A DNA stretch of 25,421 nucleotides, from contig DDST01000164.1 in the NCBI GenBank assembly GCA_002343485.1, positions 5,332 through 30,752 of the forward strand. Reading direction: 5' to 3'. The position numbers were made by a program, and so were the translations under genes. Of this stretch, positions 1-7,831 are shown piece after piece (position 1 is the first letter of the stretch; each line of letters opens with the position of its first letter). The notes beneath the pieces were generated by a model. It did no database searches. It had not been told where the DNA came from and saw only the letters and a list, made by a program, of their open reading frames with translations. This stretch comes from Proteobacteria bacterium UBA2383 (GTDB taxonomy: Bacteria > Pseudomonadota > Gammaproteobacteria > Competibacterales > Competibacteraceae).

Positions 1-1
1 C

Positions 2-436
2 GTGATCGGCAACGACGACACCCTCGACCAGACCGGCCGTGCTTACTTCGGCGGCCACCTCACCGATGAACGGATCGCCGCGACGCAAGGTCACTCGCTT
101 TATCAACACATCAAGCGCTTGAACCAAATTCGCCGCAGCATTCCCGCTTTGCAAAAAGGTTCAATGAGCCACATGAACGAATGGGGCAGCGGCATGAGCT
201 TCGTCCGCGATCATAACCACGGGGAAAGCTATGTGGTCGTGGGGCTGGCGATCGGCGGCGATCAAGGCGTCAACGTCGGTGGGATTCGTAATGGCGTTTA
301 CCGTGATGCGGTCACCGGTCATGAAATCCACGCCGGCGATGGGCATTTGTCTTTCCATGTGCGTGGCAACTCTGCCGGCATCTATGTACTCAACGGACCA
401 GGCAAAATCGGAACAGATGGAGCCTATCTCCGCTAA
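2..436 (+). CDS. alpha-amylase (GH13), C-terminal part, cut by window edge
   Basis: This is the last 144 codons of a secreted-type glycoside hydrolase family 13 alpha-amylase, which hydrolyses alpha-1,4-glucan bonds in starch or glycogen. The visible part covers the end of the catalytic barrel (NDDTLDQTGRAYFGG, then YQHIKRLNQIRRSIPALQKG, the usual last barrel helix) and the beta-sandwich domain C, ending in GPGKIGTDGAYLR, a closing motif I associate with this family. The catalytic Asp/Glu/Asp lie upstream of the window, so activity cannot be judged. The frame is open to the left edge; the GTG at base 2 is simply the first in-frame codon and not a real start. It is the only gene here linked to storage glucan and seems unrelated to the leftward operons beyond it. 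Confidence 0.85.
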   Translation: MIGNDDTLDQTGRAYFGGHLTDERIAATQGHSLYQHIKRLNQIRRSIPALQKGSMSHMNEWGSGMSFVRDHNHGESYVVVGLAIGGDQGVNVGGIRNGVYRDAVTGHEIHAGDGHLSFHVRGNSAGIYVLNGPGKIGTDGAYLR

Positions 437-480
437 GGAAGGACGTGCTTCCAGCCCGGTCTGCAAAGCAAGCGCTGCGC

Positions 481-531
481 GTAACTCAACATGATCAAAA
501 TGTTGGGTTACGGGTTACGGCCTAACCCAAC
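481..531. repeat. overlapping palindromes (REP-like; possible terminator)
   Basis: Two inverted repeats share one arm. The first pairs 481-492 (GTAACTCAACAT) with 500-511 (ATGTTGGGTTAC) across a 7-nt loop; its one mismatch becomes a U-G pair in RNA. The second pairs 502-510 (GTTGGGTTA) with 523-531 (TAACCCAAC) across a 12-nt loop. Only one of the two can form at a time. They lie 45 bp after the amylase stop, where a terminator is expected, but no U-run follows. The GTTGGGTTA/TAACCCAAC core resembles short palindromic repeats I recall from many environmental proteobacterial genomes, so a dispersed repeat is the simpler reading. Confidence 0.5.
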
Positions 532-612
532 CTGCAAATCATCTGGAATGGCTATAGCAGATCGCATTGACTCAGGCGGCGCAAGATCTGTCTGCCTCCT
601 AAACCACATACC

Positions 613-616
613 GAGG
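613..616 (+). promoter_or_regulatory. ribosome binding site for the GST gene
   Basis: GAGG lies 8 nt before the GTG at 625. It is the reason for preferring this non-ATG start, which also places the conserved thioredoxin-fold strand (LKVYGCPNSRSNR) directly at the N-terminus, as the family requires. Confidence 0.55.
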
Positions 617-624
617 ATATCCCC

Positions 625-1239
625 GTGCTGAAGGTCTATGGTTGCCCCAATTCCCGCTCCAATCGAGTAATCTGGGCGCTGGAAGAAGCAGGCGTTGCCT
701 ACGATTACCATAAGATCGGCCTGTTCACTGGTGAAGGCTGGAAACCGGATTACCTAGCGATCAATCCCGGCGGTAAGGTACCAACTCTGGTAGACGGCGA
801 TTTGATCCTGACCGAGTCAGCGGCGATTTGCACCTATATCGGCGACCACTTTCCCGGCAGCGGTCTGACCCCGCCCGTCGACTCCCCGGAACGTGCACAA
901 TACAATCAATGGTGCTTCTTTGTGCTGAGCGAGTTAGAGCAGCCGTTATGGACCATCGCTAAACATCGCTTTGCCTTGCCGGAAAAACATCGAGTGCCTG
1001 CAATCATTGCGACTGCAATCTGGGAATTTGGCGTAGCCGCTAAGGTGCTGGCGACCGGCCTGGGGGAGCGGGAATATCTAGTAGGAAACCGGTTCACTGC
1101 CGCTGATATCCTCGCTGCGCATACTTTGGCTTGGGCGCGTGCTATTAAATTGCCGTTTGGCCATGCCTCGTTAGACGCCTATGCCGGCCGGCTGCTGACC
1201 CGGCCAGCGCAGGCACGGGCGCAAGAGAAAGAATCCTGA
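625..1239 (+). CDS. glutathione S-transferase family protein
   Basis: A 204-residue cytosolic GST, the normal length for the family, which conjugates glutathione to electrophiles or uses it as cofactor. The N-terminal thioredoxin-like domain (about 1-77) has the opening strand VYGCPNSRSNRV, the NPGGKVPTLVDG segment with the cis-proline that holds the glutathione backbone, and LTESAAICTYI, whose Glu-Ser pair binds the glutamyl end. The helical domain (about 85-200) has the FTAADILAAHTL segment with the conserved folding Asp. The catalytic Ser/Cys position near residues 7-10 reads CPNS. The class (theta, zeta or bacterial Nu-like) is not clear by eye. It is a single gene with its own ribosome site and faces the hybrid kinase gene tail to tail. 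The start is GTG. Confidence 0.88.
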   Translation: MLKVYGCPNSRSNRVIWALEEAGVAYDYHKIGLFTGEGWKPDYLAINPGGKVPTLVDGDLILTESAAICTYIGDHFPGSGLTPPVDSPERAQYNQWCFFVLSELEQPLWTIAKHRFALPEKHRVPAIIATAIWEFGVAAKVLATGLGEREYLVGNRFTAADILAAHTLAWARAIKLPFGHASLDAYAGRLLTRPAQARAQEKES

Positions 1240-1249
1240 GCTTTCAATC

Positions 1250-1269
1250 CCAAATGGAGCTCCATCTGG
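1250..1269. repeat. near-perfect palindrome between convergent genes
   Basis: CCAAATGGAGCTCCATCTGG is a 20-bp palindrome with one mismatched pair and no spacer. It lies between the GST stop (1239) and the stop of the leftward kinase (1313). Its position suits a two-way transcription end, but there is no loop and no clean T-run on either strand, so a terminator role is weakly supported. Confidence 0.3.
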
Positions 1270-1312
1270 CGAAAAATCTGCTAATCAGCGCCTTATGTTA
1301 CGCAAGAGATGG

Positions 1313-4300
1313 CTAAACAGTCCTTGTAACCAGGCACTTTTCAAGTGCGCAGAGACCAGTCTCGGCAACTTCCTCCAGTTTTCCCATGAGTGCTGTAAGC
1401 TGTGATCTGTCTGCTGCCCTGGCCGCCTGCTCCAAACCAAAAGCTAAATTCTGCAGTCTGAGCACACCGAAGGCGCCTGCCCCGCTCTTTAGGCTATGGG
1501 CCTGCATCTCTAAGTCATAAAAATTCTCTTCAAGATGCAGCCGATGCAATGTTGGGATACGCTTGCGCGTTTCTTCCAGATAAATCCCTACTAACTCAGG
1601 CAATAGCTCTTCCGATGTGTCGTGCGCTAACTGATCAAGAACGGTGGGATCAAATACTGGCCCCTCAGCGGCTGGGGAGGTAGTTTCTTCTAATGCTTCC
1701 CCCGGTTTATCAATCGATATCGCTTCAGACGTCACTACTTTTTGGTGTAACCAATGCTCAACGATGCTACGAAGCTTCCTGATATCAATTGGTTTGGACA
1801 TAAAGTCATCCATCCCAGCGTTCAGACAGCGCTCCCGGTCTTCCGCAAAGGCATTAGCGGTCATAGCGATAATGGGCGTGGCGTGGTTGAGCGAACGGCC
1901 TTGCCGAATCCGTTGCGTCGCCTCCAGCCCGTCCATCAATGGCATGGAGACATCCATCAGAATGATATCGAATTTTCTTTCCTCGACTGCATGCAAGGCT
2001 TCTTGGCCATTCCAGGCGACGGTGATTTCATAATTTCCCTGATGTAAGGCAGCACGGGTTATCGCGACATTGCTTGTACTGTCCTCCACGAGCAGAATCT
2101 GAGCAGGATTGACGCTGACATGGATATTCTCGGAGGGTGGTTCCAGTACAACAGATTCCGGGTTTGGCAAGGGCAGCGAATCGTCGAGCGTTACTGCCAG
2201 GTAACGTAGCAAGCTGCTTGCTTGAGCTGGTTTACGCACAACGGAGCGGAAGCCCATCTGCTTCGAGGCATCGATAGCGCCAACTTCGTTCATTGGCGCC
2301 AGACGCACGAAACGCAGTTGTGGATAGCGGCGGGGTAGTGCGCTGATATAATCCATTTCCCTCATCACTGAAATACCCATTGGGGTATCCAGCATAATGA
2401 CCACCCGTGAGCGGCTGTCAAGGCTGCTGAATTGCTGTTCCAGCGCCTCATGATAGTCGAAGGATCTGCTGGTGATCGCGTAACAGGACAATTGTTCGCA
2501 GAGACTGCTGCGTATAAGCTGGCTTTGGCTATAGACCAGCACCTCAACACCTTTGAGTATTTCCAGAACGCCGTCGAGGTGCCTGCCCTCCTTACCGCGC
2601 CCGCGCATCGGCATATCCACGCTGAAACGCGCGCCCTCTCCCCTGCAACTGAAACACTCAATCTCACCGCCCATCAAGTGAACCAGGCGCTGGCTGATCG
2701 CTAATCCCAAACCGGTACCTTGATGCCGCCGGGTTGCCGTGCTATCGGCTTGAATAAACTCGCCGAATAACTGAGCCTGCTGTTCCTCCGGAATGCCAAT
2801 GCCAGTATCAGCCACTACCAGACGTAATCGCCCCGATTGGGCCTCATTTAAAACCTGATAGTCAAGCCGGACCGTAACCCCCCCACTATTCGTGAATTTG
2901 ATCGCGTTCCCTAACAGATTGGTTAGTATTTGCTTGAAACGCAAACCATCGGCAAAGCACTCGGCAGGAACCTGTCTGGCGGCAATCACGACGACTTCAA
3001 TGCCTTTATTTTGCGCCTCGCCGCTGAAAAGCTCGGCAATCGTGTTAACCACCTTCAATGGGTTAAACCAGTGTTCATCCAATGTGAGTTTGCCGGCTTC
3101 GATTTTGGAAAAATCCAACACATTATTTAGTAATGCCAGTAACAATTGGCCACCGTTGACCGCCGCAAGTGCGAACTGCCGCTGTTCCTGGCTCAGCTCA
3201 GATTCCAGCAACAGGGTGTTCATGTTAATGATCGCGTTGAGCGGCGTGCGGATTTCATGGCTCATGGTGGCAAGAAAGCGGCTCTTGGCCTCATTAGCCG
3301 CTTCTGCCAGCCGCCTTGCCTTCTTTAGCGATTGCTCATTCTTTTTGCGTTCGCTGATATCCACAAAGTGCGCCACATAGTGGGTCGCCTTGCCCTCGGT
3401 GTTCTTGACTGCCGTGATGCTCAGTGATTGTGGATAGATACTGCCATCTTTGCGTTTGTTGTAAATTTCCCCCCGCCAACCGCCATCCCGCTCGATACGT
3501 TGCCACATAGCCCGGTAGAAAGTTTCATCGTGTTGCTTGGAAGAGAGCATCCTCGGATTCTTTCCCAAGGCTTCTTCTGCAGAGTAACCGGTGATACGCG
3601 TAAACGCCTGGTTGATTCGCAGAATCCGGCCATGCTCATCGGTGATAAAAATGCCTTCGTCTGCTTCCAGCGCCTGGGCGGCGAGTTGCAACTCCCGCGC
3701 TGTGTTTTGCTGTTCGGTAATGTCGCGAAGAAAGGCGGTAAATAGCAGCATGTCCTCGGTTTTGATAGGAGAAATAGTCAATTCCACCGGAAAAACATGT
3801 CCTTGCCTGTGCAGTGCGGACAGAACCAAGCGTTGCTTGAGGGCCGGGCCTTCTCCAGTAGCGAGGAAGCGAGCGAACCCTTGCTGGTGCGCTGCGCGGT
3901 ATTCTTCCGGTATCAAGGTTTCTACTAGAGACGCCCCAATAATTTCCGCCGGTGTATAGTCAAAAATCTTTTGGGCGTTTTCATTGAACTCAATGATCTG
4001 GCCTTCCCGGTTAATCGTGATAATCGCATCCAGCGTCGCCGACAGAATGGCTTTATTTTTAGCCTCATTACCAGCCGCGATCTTTGCCATCTGGCGGTAT
4101 GCTTCGAGTGCATCCATCAATTCTTTATACGATTTTTCTAGACGCAAAGACATGCGGTTGAATGATCGAGCGACCCCGGAAATTTCGTCGCTGCCAACCA
4201 CTTCGGTTTGGAAACCAGGTCCGCGTTCAGCAATCTCCTCCGACGCTATTTTTAATTTTTGCAATTCGCGGGTCAGAATCGTGCCCAGCGCAAACGAAAA

Positions 4301-4798
4301 GACAGCAACCAGAATCACCTCCACCACAGCAATAGCCGTGGTCCAGCGTACCGCATCGCTCAGTACCTTTTTGATGCTCTGAATGGAAAGACCGATTTCG
4401 ACGCGCCCGAACTGCCGTCCACTTTCGTTGACATCAGCGTGAACGTCAAAGACGCCATCCTGCACCGATTCCAGCCGGTCATCTTCTCGGAATGGCCGGT
4501 GCAACGCCACAGGATCGCCACCTTGAGCAAGCACCACGCCATCGCCCATAACCCGCGCATACACGATTTCGGGATGGCTTAATACTTCGTTGAGAAAAGA
4601 CTCCAGCGATGCCAGATCGGTGGTCAGAATCGCCTCTTTGGTGCTGGCGGCGAACAGCCGGGCAGTGGTGTGGGAACGCTGAATGAGCTGGTCCTGATTC
4701 GAGGACTTGAGAAAATTTAGGCCGCTGCTGATGAGAATCAGCAGCAATACGATTTCAATTAGAGCAATGCCGAGAATAGTTTTGCGCCGGAAACTCAA
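1313..4798 (-). CDS. BarA-like hybrid sensor histidine kinase (HAMP-PAS-PAS-HK-REC-REC-HPt)
   Basis: A 1161-residue inner-membrane phosphorelay kinase. Membrane helices at about 9-29 and 152-172 enclose a periplasmic sensor of about 120 residues. Then come HAMP (about 172-225), PAS (about 245-362), PAS with PAC (about 370-485), HisKA with phospho-acceptor His514 (MSHEIRTPLNA), HATPase with N-box NLLGNAIKFT, DTGIGIP and GTGLGLA (to about 730), a degenerate receiver (about 748-868), an intact receiver (about 898-1015, Asp949 in LMDVSMP, Lys1002) and HPt (about 1050-1160, His1101 in AHSLKSGAGAFG). All relay residues His-Asp-His are present. It starts at TTG overlapping the TGA of the PhnD-like gene by 4 nt and ends the long leftward operon. 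This coupling suggests the binding protein is its co-sensor. No output regulator follows; the HPt must act on a receiver elsewhere, for example the receiver-PP2C protein. Confidence 0.9.
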   Translation of the reverse strand: MSFRRKTILGIALIEIVLLLILISSGLNFLKSSNQDQLIQRSHTTARLFAASTKEAILTTDLASLESFLNEVLSHPEIVYARVMGDGVVLAQGGDPVALHRPFREDDRLESVQDGVFDVHADVNESGRQFGRVEIGLSIQSIKKVLSDAVRWTTAIAVVEVILVAVFSFALGTILTRELQKLKIASEEIAERGPGFQTEVVGSDEISGVARSFNRMSLRLEKSYKELMDALEAYRQMAKIAAGNEAKNKAILSATLDAIITINREGQIIEFNENAQKIFDYTPAEIIGASLVETLIPEEYRAAHQQGFARFLATGEGPALKQRLVLSALHRQGHVFPVELTISPIKTEDMLLFTAFLRDITEQQNTARELQLAAQALEADEGIFITDEHGRILRINQAFTRITGYSAEEALGKNPRMLSSKQHDETFYRAMWQRIERDGGWRGEIYNKRKDGSIYPQSLSITAVKNTEGKATHYVAHFVDISERKKNEQSLKKARRLAEAANEAKSRFLATMSHEIRTPLNAIINMNTLLLESELSQEQRQFALAAVNGGQLLLALLNNVLDFSKIEAGKLTLDEHWFNPLKVVNTIAELFSGEAQNKGIEVVVIAARQVPAECFADGLRFKQILTNLLGNAIKFTNSGGVTVRLDYQVLNEAQSGRLRLVVADTGIGIPEEQQAQLFGEFIQADSTATRRHQGTGLGLAISQRLVHLMGGEIECFSCRGEGARFSVDMPMRGRGKEGRHLDGVLEILKGVEVLVYSQSQLIRSSLCEQLSCYAITSRSFDYHEALEQQFSSLDSRSRVVIMLDTPMGISVMREMDYISALPRRYPQLRFVRLAPMNEVGAIDASKQMGFRSVVRKPAQASSLLRYLAVTLDDSLPLPNPESVVLEPPSENIHVSVNPAQILLVEDSTSNVAITRAALHQGNYEITVAWNGQEALHAVEERKFDIILMDVSMPLMDGLEATQRIRQGRSLNHATPIIAMTANAFAEDRERCLNAGMDDFMSKPIDIRKLRSIVEHWLHQKVVTSEAISIDKPGEALEETTSPAAEGPVFDPTVLDQLAHDTSEELLPELVGIYLEETRKRIPTLHRLHLEENFYDLEMQAHSLKSGAGAFGVLRLQNLAFGLEQAARAADRSQLTALMGKLEEVAETGLCALEKCLVTRTV

Positions 4799-5673
4799 GA
4801 ATCATCCTCAACCAGATTGTCCAGTAGCTGGATATTGAGATGGCGCACGTCATCCCAATCCGGATCCGAGGCCGCATCTATGCCTTTGAAGTTAATCGCC
4901 TCAAGTAACGCTTTACCTGTTGCATCCTGATCCATAGTCTTCATGGCCGTAGCAAGTTTCTCCACTATTTCCGCAGGCACACGCGGATGCGCTGCAAAGG
5001 CGTGGGGGGTGTAGCCTGTACTGATCCATAGAATACGCAATTGATCCCGGACCTCAGGCGGCATATTTTCAAACGTTTTGATGACGCCGCCACCCGCGGT
5101 AAATAAACCTTTTGCTACCGCCCGATAGACTGAATCATGCGAAGAGACATACTTAGCGGTAAATTTAATCCCTATACTGGACAAATAAGCACGAGTGAGA
5201 ATGCTCGCTGCAAAGGCCGCCGGAGAAGGAACTGCCAGAGTCGCGCCATTGAGTTCACTCAGGTCTTTAACCGGACTGTCCTTGCGAACCACGATGATGC
5301 CTTTAAGACGCTCGTCACGCGCCTTAGCAAAGGCTTTATAGCCGGGGCTTTGACTGAATACCGTATAGTGATAAGGATTCATGTACGCGAAATCGTATTC
5401 GCCCGCGGCAAGGCGCTTTTCAAAAGCGGGAATATCAGGCGCAGTACGAAAGTGAATGGGTTTCCCAGCCGGTTTTTCCAGATAGTTGAAAACCGGCGCC
5501 CAAAGACTGGCCAGCCGGCTGGCAGACTGTTGCGGGACAATGCCAAAGGTCAGGAAACTGGCAGGCGGTGTTTCAATCATTTCTGGAGTTTCTGCGGCAA
5601 TGGCAACAGATGTATTCAACGCCGTGATCAGTAAAAACAGACTGATAACTTGTTCTGAGAGAAGGAACTTCAT
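4795..5673 (-). CDS. PhnD-like periplasmic substrate-binding protein
   Basis: A 292-residue binding protein of the phosphate/phosphite/phosphonate (PhnD) type. A signal peptide occupies about 1-27 (hydrophobic core SLFLLITALN, cut near AIAA-E). Family signatures are FGIVPQQSASRL at the start of lobe 1, YLEKPAGKPIHFRTA, the AGEYDFAYMNPYHY ligand-site segment, VRKDSPVKDLSELNGATLAVPSP and the SHDSVYRAVAKG helix. No ABC permease or ATPase gene is near; it is instead translationally fused (TTGA overlap) to a membrane histidine kinase. Known precedents of binding protein with kinase are TorT-TorS and LuxP-LuxQ, so a sensory role is more likely than transport (inference). The ligand is unknown; PhnD-like folds bind varied small anions. 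The start has a strong GGAGG 5 nt upstream. Confidence 0.88.
   Translation of the reverse strand: MKFLLSEQVISLFLLITALNTSVAIAAETPEMIETPPASFLTFGIVPQQSASRLASLWAPVFNYLEKPAGKPIHFRTAPDIPAFEKRLAAGEYDFAYMNPYHYTVFSQSPGYKAFAKARDERLKGIIVVRKDSPVKDLSELNGATLAVPSPAAFAASILTRAYLSSIGIKFTAKYVSSHDSVYRAVAKGLFTAGGGVIKTFENMPPEVRDQLRILWISTGYTPHAFAAHPRVPAEIVEKLATAMKTMDQDATGKALLEAINFKGIDAASDPDWDDVRHLNIQLLDNLVEDDS
4806..4809 (-). promoter_or_regulatory. ribosome binding site deciding a TTG start
   Basis: On the minus strand, GAGG stands 7 nt before the TTG at 4798. There is no in-frame ATG before the first membrane helix, so this TTG, fused to the preceding stop as TTGA, is the best start of the hybrid kinase. Confidence 0.6.
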
Positions 5674-5702
5674 TCAGACCTCCATTAGCGGCCGATATTT
5701 GA

Positions 5703-6122
5703 TTAGTGCTTATTTGAAAAGCTTTTACTTAATATCAATGTGTTACGGCCCGAATCCGTCATGTATTCTGCACTATCCATCCATTGACGCATGATCCACC
5801 AACCGCGCCCGCCTTCCGCGTCCGGTTCCGGCTCAATATCCGGCGGTAGTTGCCGCATCGTCATTCCCTCGTCACTCACCTGGATCGTCAATCGCTTATC
5901 AGCCAGGCTCCAGCGAATCCATACGGGGTGACCCAATTGATTGCTATAGGCATGAATAATAGCGTTGTTAACCGCCTCGACGGTGGATGTCTGTACCTGA
6001 TAAGCCGTCATTTCATCCGCACCGTACTCTAGGCAAAGCGCCCGGATGCTGATACCAACCAGCGCCACGCAGTCCAGCCGGCTATCAATTTCCAGCATGA
6101 GGGTTTTATCGTCGCTATTCAT
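5703..6122 (-). CDS. RsbW/SpoIIAB-like ATP-binding serine kinase (anti-sigma type)
   Basis: A 139-residue single-domain GHKL ATPase of the anti-sigma regulatory factor type. In partner switching such proteins bind a client and phosphorylate a Ser on a STAS antagonist. The N-box EAVNNAIIHAY (about 49-59), the G1 box SDEG (83-86) and the G2 box GGRGWWIM (104-111) are intact, the last in the GxGxxI form typical of RsbW-like proteins and not of histidine kinases. It starts at ATG sharing ATGA with the stop of the STAS gene, so the two are made together. The PhnD-like gene follows after 29 bp. No sigma factor gene is in the window, so its client may be a sigma factor elsewhere, a STAS-carrying enzyme such as the glycosyltransferase fusion upstream in the operon, or another protein. 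Confidence 0.85.
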   Translation of the reverse strand: MNSDDKTLMLEIDSRLDCVALVGISIRALCLEYGADEMTAYQVQTSTVEAVNNAIIHAYSNQLGHPVWIRWSLADKRLTIQVSDEGMTMRQLPPDIEPEPDAEGGRGWWIMRQWMDSAEYMTDSGRNTLILSKSFSNKH

Positions 6123-6490
6123 GAATTGGGCATCTCGATCTTTAGTTTATTGACCAATCCCTTGATACCGGCATCGGCATCTTCACTAAAATGCATGATG
6201 GTTTCCAGACGCATCATCCTAACCAAGCCCATGAGATGCGGCTTTAAACCGGCAATGGTGCAGGCTATCCCGCCGTTACGCAGTTTTTTACCGAGAAAAA
6301 CCAACTCGCCGATTGCAGTGCTATCTATGAAGTCAACGGTAGCGAGATCAATCGCCAGGGCTTGTGTGCCACGCGCCGCTTGTAAAATTTCCGCAAAAAT
6401 CTGATGAGCCACATCAGCAGTCAAGTATTTCAATTCAACCCGAGCCATCACGATTTTGTCAGACGGTTCCAAATACACAACATAATCCAT
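6119..6490 (-). CDS. STAS-domain anti-anti-sigma-like protein (RsbV/SpoIIAA type)
   Basis: A single STAS domain, 123 residues from the ATG at 6490. The phospho-acceptor site is conserved (VDFIDSTAIGEL; the Ser after Asp is the residue phosphorylated in SpoIIAA/RsbV). Its expected partners, the RsbW-like kinase (ATGA overlap downstream) and the PP2C phosphatase (directly upstream), flank it, giving a complete U-V-W partner-switching trio. The reading frame is open to a GTG at 6508 directly after the phosphatase stop, but ATG 6490 is preferred because AAGGTGG lies 8 nt before it and the family starts near this point. When dephosphorylated it should bind the kinase and free its client. Confidence 0.85.
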   Translation of the reverse strand: MDYVVYLEPSDKIVMARVELKYLTADVAHQIFAEILQAARGTQALAIDLATVDFIDSTAIGELVFLGKKLRNGGIACTIAGLKPHLMGLVRMMRLETIMHFSEDADAGIKGLVNKLKIEMPNS

Positions 6491-6508
6491 GATGGCTACC
6501 ACCTTCAC

Positions 6509-7831
6509 TCAGGATTCAGCAGATAACTCAATGGCTAAAAGGGAGACGTCATCGCTAAAAGATATTTTTCCTGAAGATCGCGGACTCCAAGCAACTAAAG
6601 CATTTTTGATTTGCTCCATGGCATCTTGCAGAGATGACTGTCGCGCATCGCACAGGCTTTGCCCCAACCGGTCCGTACCGAATGGAAGATTCTCCGGACT
6701 CACACATTCCGTAACACCATCCGAGTACAGCAACAAGCGGTCACCGGGCCGCAACTGAAAATCGACGGCTTCGTAATCGGCCTCCGCAACCAGGCCCACC
6801 GGAAAACCGCCCTCGCCGAGTGATTCTATCGAGCCGTCGCTACGGCAAAGCAATGGGTAGGGATGACCCGCCTGACACAAGGAACCTTGGCCGCTTCGCG
6901 TATCGATGATGCCGTAAATCATAGTGAAGTACATCATGTTACGGTCATCAGCCTGGAAATTTCCGTTGAGACGGGTCACCACCTCAACGGGGCTTCTGAA
7001 GGATTCCATGCGAATAGCCGGCCCGGTTCTTTTTTGCCGTCCCAAATTAAAAAAACCCATAGAAGCAGTATGTTGCTTGGTATGTAGTGGATTTTTCGGC
7101 AACCGGACCAGGCTATCTGGACGCGATTCCGGCGACAGAATTCTGGCCAAATGCACCGATAGCATGGCGGCTGGAACACCATGACCGGAAACATCGATCA
7201 AGTAGAAACCCAGATGCCGTTCATCCAGGGGATAAAAGTTGAAGATATCCCCCGCCAGTTCTTCCGCTGGAAGAAAAGCCCACGCCAGACCAACCGGCAA
7301 GCCTGTCTGTGGCGAACCCGGCAGAAGATGCTGCTGAATGCTTGCCGCCGCCTGCAAATCACGCTGGATACGTTGCTGGCTGGCTGCCAATTCCCGGTTA
7401 GCCTGTTGCAACGCTTGATTCTTCGCCAGCAGTGCCTTTTCCAGGTGCAACACCCGTTCTCCCGCTTTGATGCGTACCCGCAGTTCTTTAGCATTCACGG
7501 GTTTGGTCAGAAAATCATCGGCACCGGCTTCAAGAGCCATGATGAGATCATCACTTTGATCTTTACCGGTGAGCAGGATGAAGTAGATATAGTAAGGCAA
7601 TCCAGCAGCGCGCAGGCGGCGGCATAACTCGATGCCATTTAGCTGAGGCATCATCCAGTCGCTGAGAATGAAGCTGACCGGCTGGTGCTGAAGGAGTTGC
7701 CATGCCTCTTCGCCATCGTTTGCCTGGATAACGTCAAAATCCCATTTTTGCAACATAGCAGCCAGGATGCGGCGGATAGCTACATCATCGTCCACAATGA
7801 GAATTTGCATGGTGTCAACGGCCTGGAGCAT
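6509..7831 (-). CDS. response regulator with PP2C/SpoIIE phosphatase output (RsbU-like)
   Basis: A 440-residue cytosolic protein. The receiver domain (about 8-125) has the acidic pair in VDDD, phospho-acceptor Asp58 (SDWMMP) and Lys110. A coiled-coil linker (about 125-168, rich in Gln/Leu/Ala) joins it to a PP2C-type serine phosphatase (about 175-437). The metal-binding residues are present: AGDIF (Asp195), DVSGHG (Asp213), YSDGVTE (Asp371) and FSDDVSL (Asp427/428). The predicted role is to dephosphorylate STAS serines when its receiver is phosphorylated, the same architecture as HsbR in Pseudomonas. The start at 7831 overlaps the upstream fusion gene by 17 nt and has AAAAGG 6 nt before it; an in-frame ATG at 7810 lacks a ribosome site. 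The phosphodonor is probably one of the hybrid kinases (inference). Confidence 0.9.
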   Translation of the reverse strand: MLQAVDTMQILIVDDDVAIRRILAAMLQKWDFDVIQANDGEEAWQLLQHQPVSFILSDWMMPQLNGIELCRRLRAAGLPYYIYFILLTGKDQSDDLIMALEAGADDFLTKPVNAKELRVRIKAGERVLHLEKALLAKNQALQQANRELAASQQRIQRDLQAAASIQQHLLPGSPQTGLPVGLAWAFLPAEELAGDIFNFYPLDERHLGFYLIDVSGHGVPAAMLSVHLARILSPESRPDSLVRLPKNPLHTKQHTASMGFFNLGRQKRTGPAIRMESFRSPVEVVTRLNGNFQADDRNMMYFTMIYGIIDTRSGQGSLCQAGHPYPLLCRSDGSIESLGEGGFPVGLVAEADYEAVDFQLRPGDRLLLYSDGVTECVSPENLPFGTDRLGQSLCDARQSSLQDAMEQIKNALVAWSPRSSGKISFSDDVSLLAIELSAES

